Positions 6,577 to 7,014 of a DNA stretch of 7,014 nt are shown one piece after another. The notes below the pieces were generated by a model. The model saw only the letters and a list, made by a program, of their open reading frames with translations, searched no databases and was not told where the DNA came from. The DNA is from Haloquadratum sp. J07HQX50 (GTDB taxonomy: Archaea; Halobacteriota; Halobacteria; Halobacteriales; Haloferacaceae): the NCBI GenBank assembly GCA_000416005.1, contig KE356563.1:1069742-1076755 (forward strand), given 5' to 3'. Each line of letters begins with the position of its first letter. The stretch's first letter is position 1. The position numbers and the translations under genes are program-made.

Positions 6577-6710
6577 GTATAGTACACTCTATGGCGGCTA
6601 TTTCAATGAATCGTATCGGGAGGAAGCCAACTACCCAGGCTACTATGATGTTCTGTATTGTTGGTCAGTTTCTTCTCCTCCATGATCGCTCCCCGAAGAG
6701 GGCGACTCCA

Positions 6711-6727
6711 CCTCGAAATAATCAAAA
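6711..6727 (+). promoter_or_regulatory. Candidate promoter of the DUF2240-type gene
   Basis: CTCGAAATAATCAAAAC has a purine-rich BRE-like part (CGAAA) followed by an AT-rich TATA-like part. It lies about 40-50 bases before the start at 6765, so transcription would begin near 6745-6750 with a short leader. The 188-base gap must also hold the rps8e promoter on the other strand. Confidence 0.3.
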
Positions 6728-6764
6728 CAGGAGTCTCATAACCGTTCACTGAATGAATAAATCT

Positions 6765-7014
6765 ATGTCGTTGGAGATTACTGCCGCGGTCCCGTTTAAA
6801 CAACACGGCGAACAGACACTCTCACCCGGAGAGTTTGTGGTCGCATTAGCTGTCGATCGGGAATGGTTTTCACCTGATCAGGCACAGCGACTTATCGATA
6901 TCGCTGAGGCAAAGAAGTTAGTTGTGCGCGATGACCGCGGTATTCATGCGCAGTTCGATCATACATCAATTTCAATTCCGGAATCGTTTGAGCCATCTGA
7001 GTCGATATTTAGAG
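6765..7014 (+). CDS. DUF2240-type protein, 5' part (runs off window)
   Basis: An open frame of 83 codons continues past the window end. It begins MSLEITAAVPFKQHGEQTL, with a conserved-looking EFVVALAVDREWFSPDQAQRLIDIA at about 22-46 and then a short strand-turn segment. This resembles the N-terminus of the DUF2240 family, which I recall beside rps8e in haloarchaea. The segment at 22-62 looks like a winged-helix-type fold (FSPDQAQRLIDIAEAKKLVVRDD), hinting at nucleic-acid binding; no function is established that I know of. The ATG at 6765 fits the family start, and an in-frame TAA at 6759-6761 (GAATGAATAA) closes the frame upstream. Coding call strong, family from memory. Confidence 0.85.
   Translation, partial: MSLEITAAVPFKQHGEQTLSPGEFVVALAVDREWFSPDQAQRLIDIAEAKKLVVRDDRGIHAQFDHTSISIPESFEPSESIFR

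Noticed and set aside
6401..6752. Plus-strand frames opposite rps8e
   Set aside because: Antisense shadows of a well-identified ribosomal protein gene.

Overview
The window looks like haloarchaeal chromosome. The proteins are acidic, and the set (a DUF5815-type protein, large-subunit carbamoyl-phosphate synthase, an AbrB-PhoU regulator, archaeal ribosomal protein S8e and a DUF2240-type protein) is typical of Halobacteria. Leaderless or nearly leaderless starts are common here. The composition is more AT-rich than in most haloarchaea, with AT-rich codons and intergenic DNA, which suggests a Haloquadratum-like organism. That placement is inference from composition and remembered protein sequences, not a database match.

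Layout: 54-587 (+) is a small conserved haloarchaeal protein with a Cys/His cluster. 769-3985 (+) is carB, encoding the ATP-grasp subunit that makes carbamoyl phosphate for pyrimidines and arginine. The carB frame is broken between about 2442 and 2498 by a tight cluster of indels at the linker between the two synthetase halves. All the breaks can be explained by five missing bases, each in a short homopolymer run. Restoring five bases gives a 1073-residue protein. 3986-5028 is about 1 kb with no convincing intact gene. It holds an unassigned GC-richer block (about 4090-4440), a stretch that looks like the decayed 3' end of an IS200/IS605-type tnpB element (about 4450-4745), and a very AT-rich promoter/operator-like region with a direct repeat (about 4800-5004). 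5029-6030 (+) is a fused AbrB-PhoU regulator. It converges on rps8e (6205-6576, -), and the short gap holds hairpins consistent with terminators. Divergent from rps8e, a DUF2240-type gene starts at 6765 and runs off the window.

The genes do not form one operon. They are separate transcription units for nucleotide/arginine precursor synthesis, phosphate-linked regulation and translation. The places that best repay a check are the carB junction and the 4.0-5.0 kb gap. I see no CRISPR array, no tRNA or rRNA gene, and no clear novel defence or mobile system.
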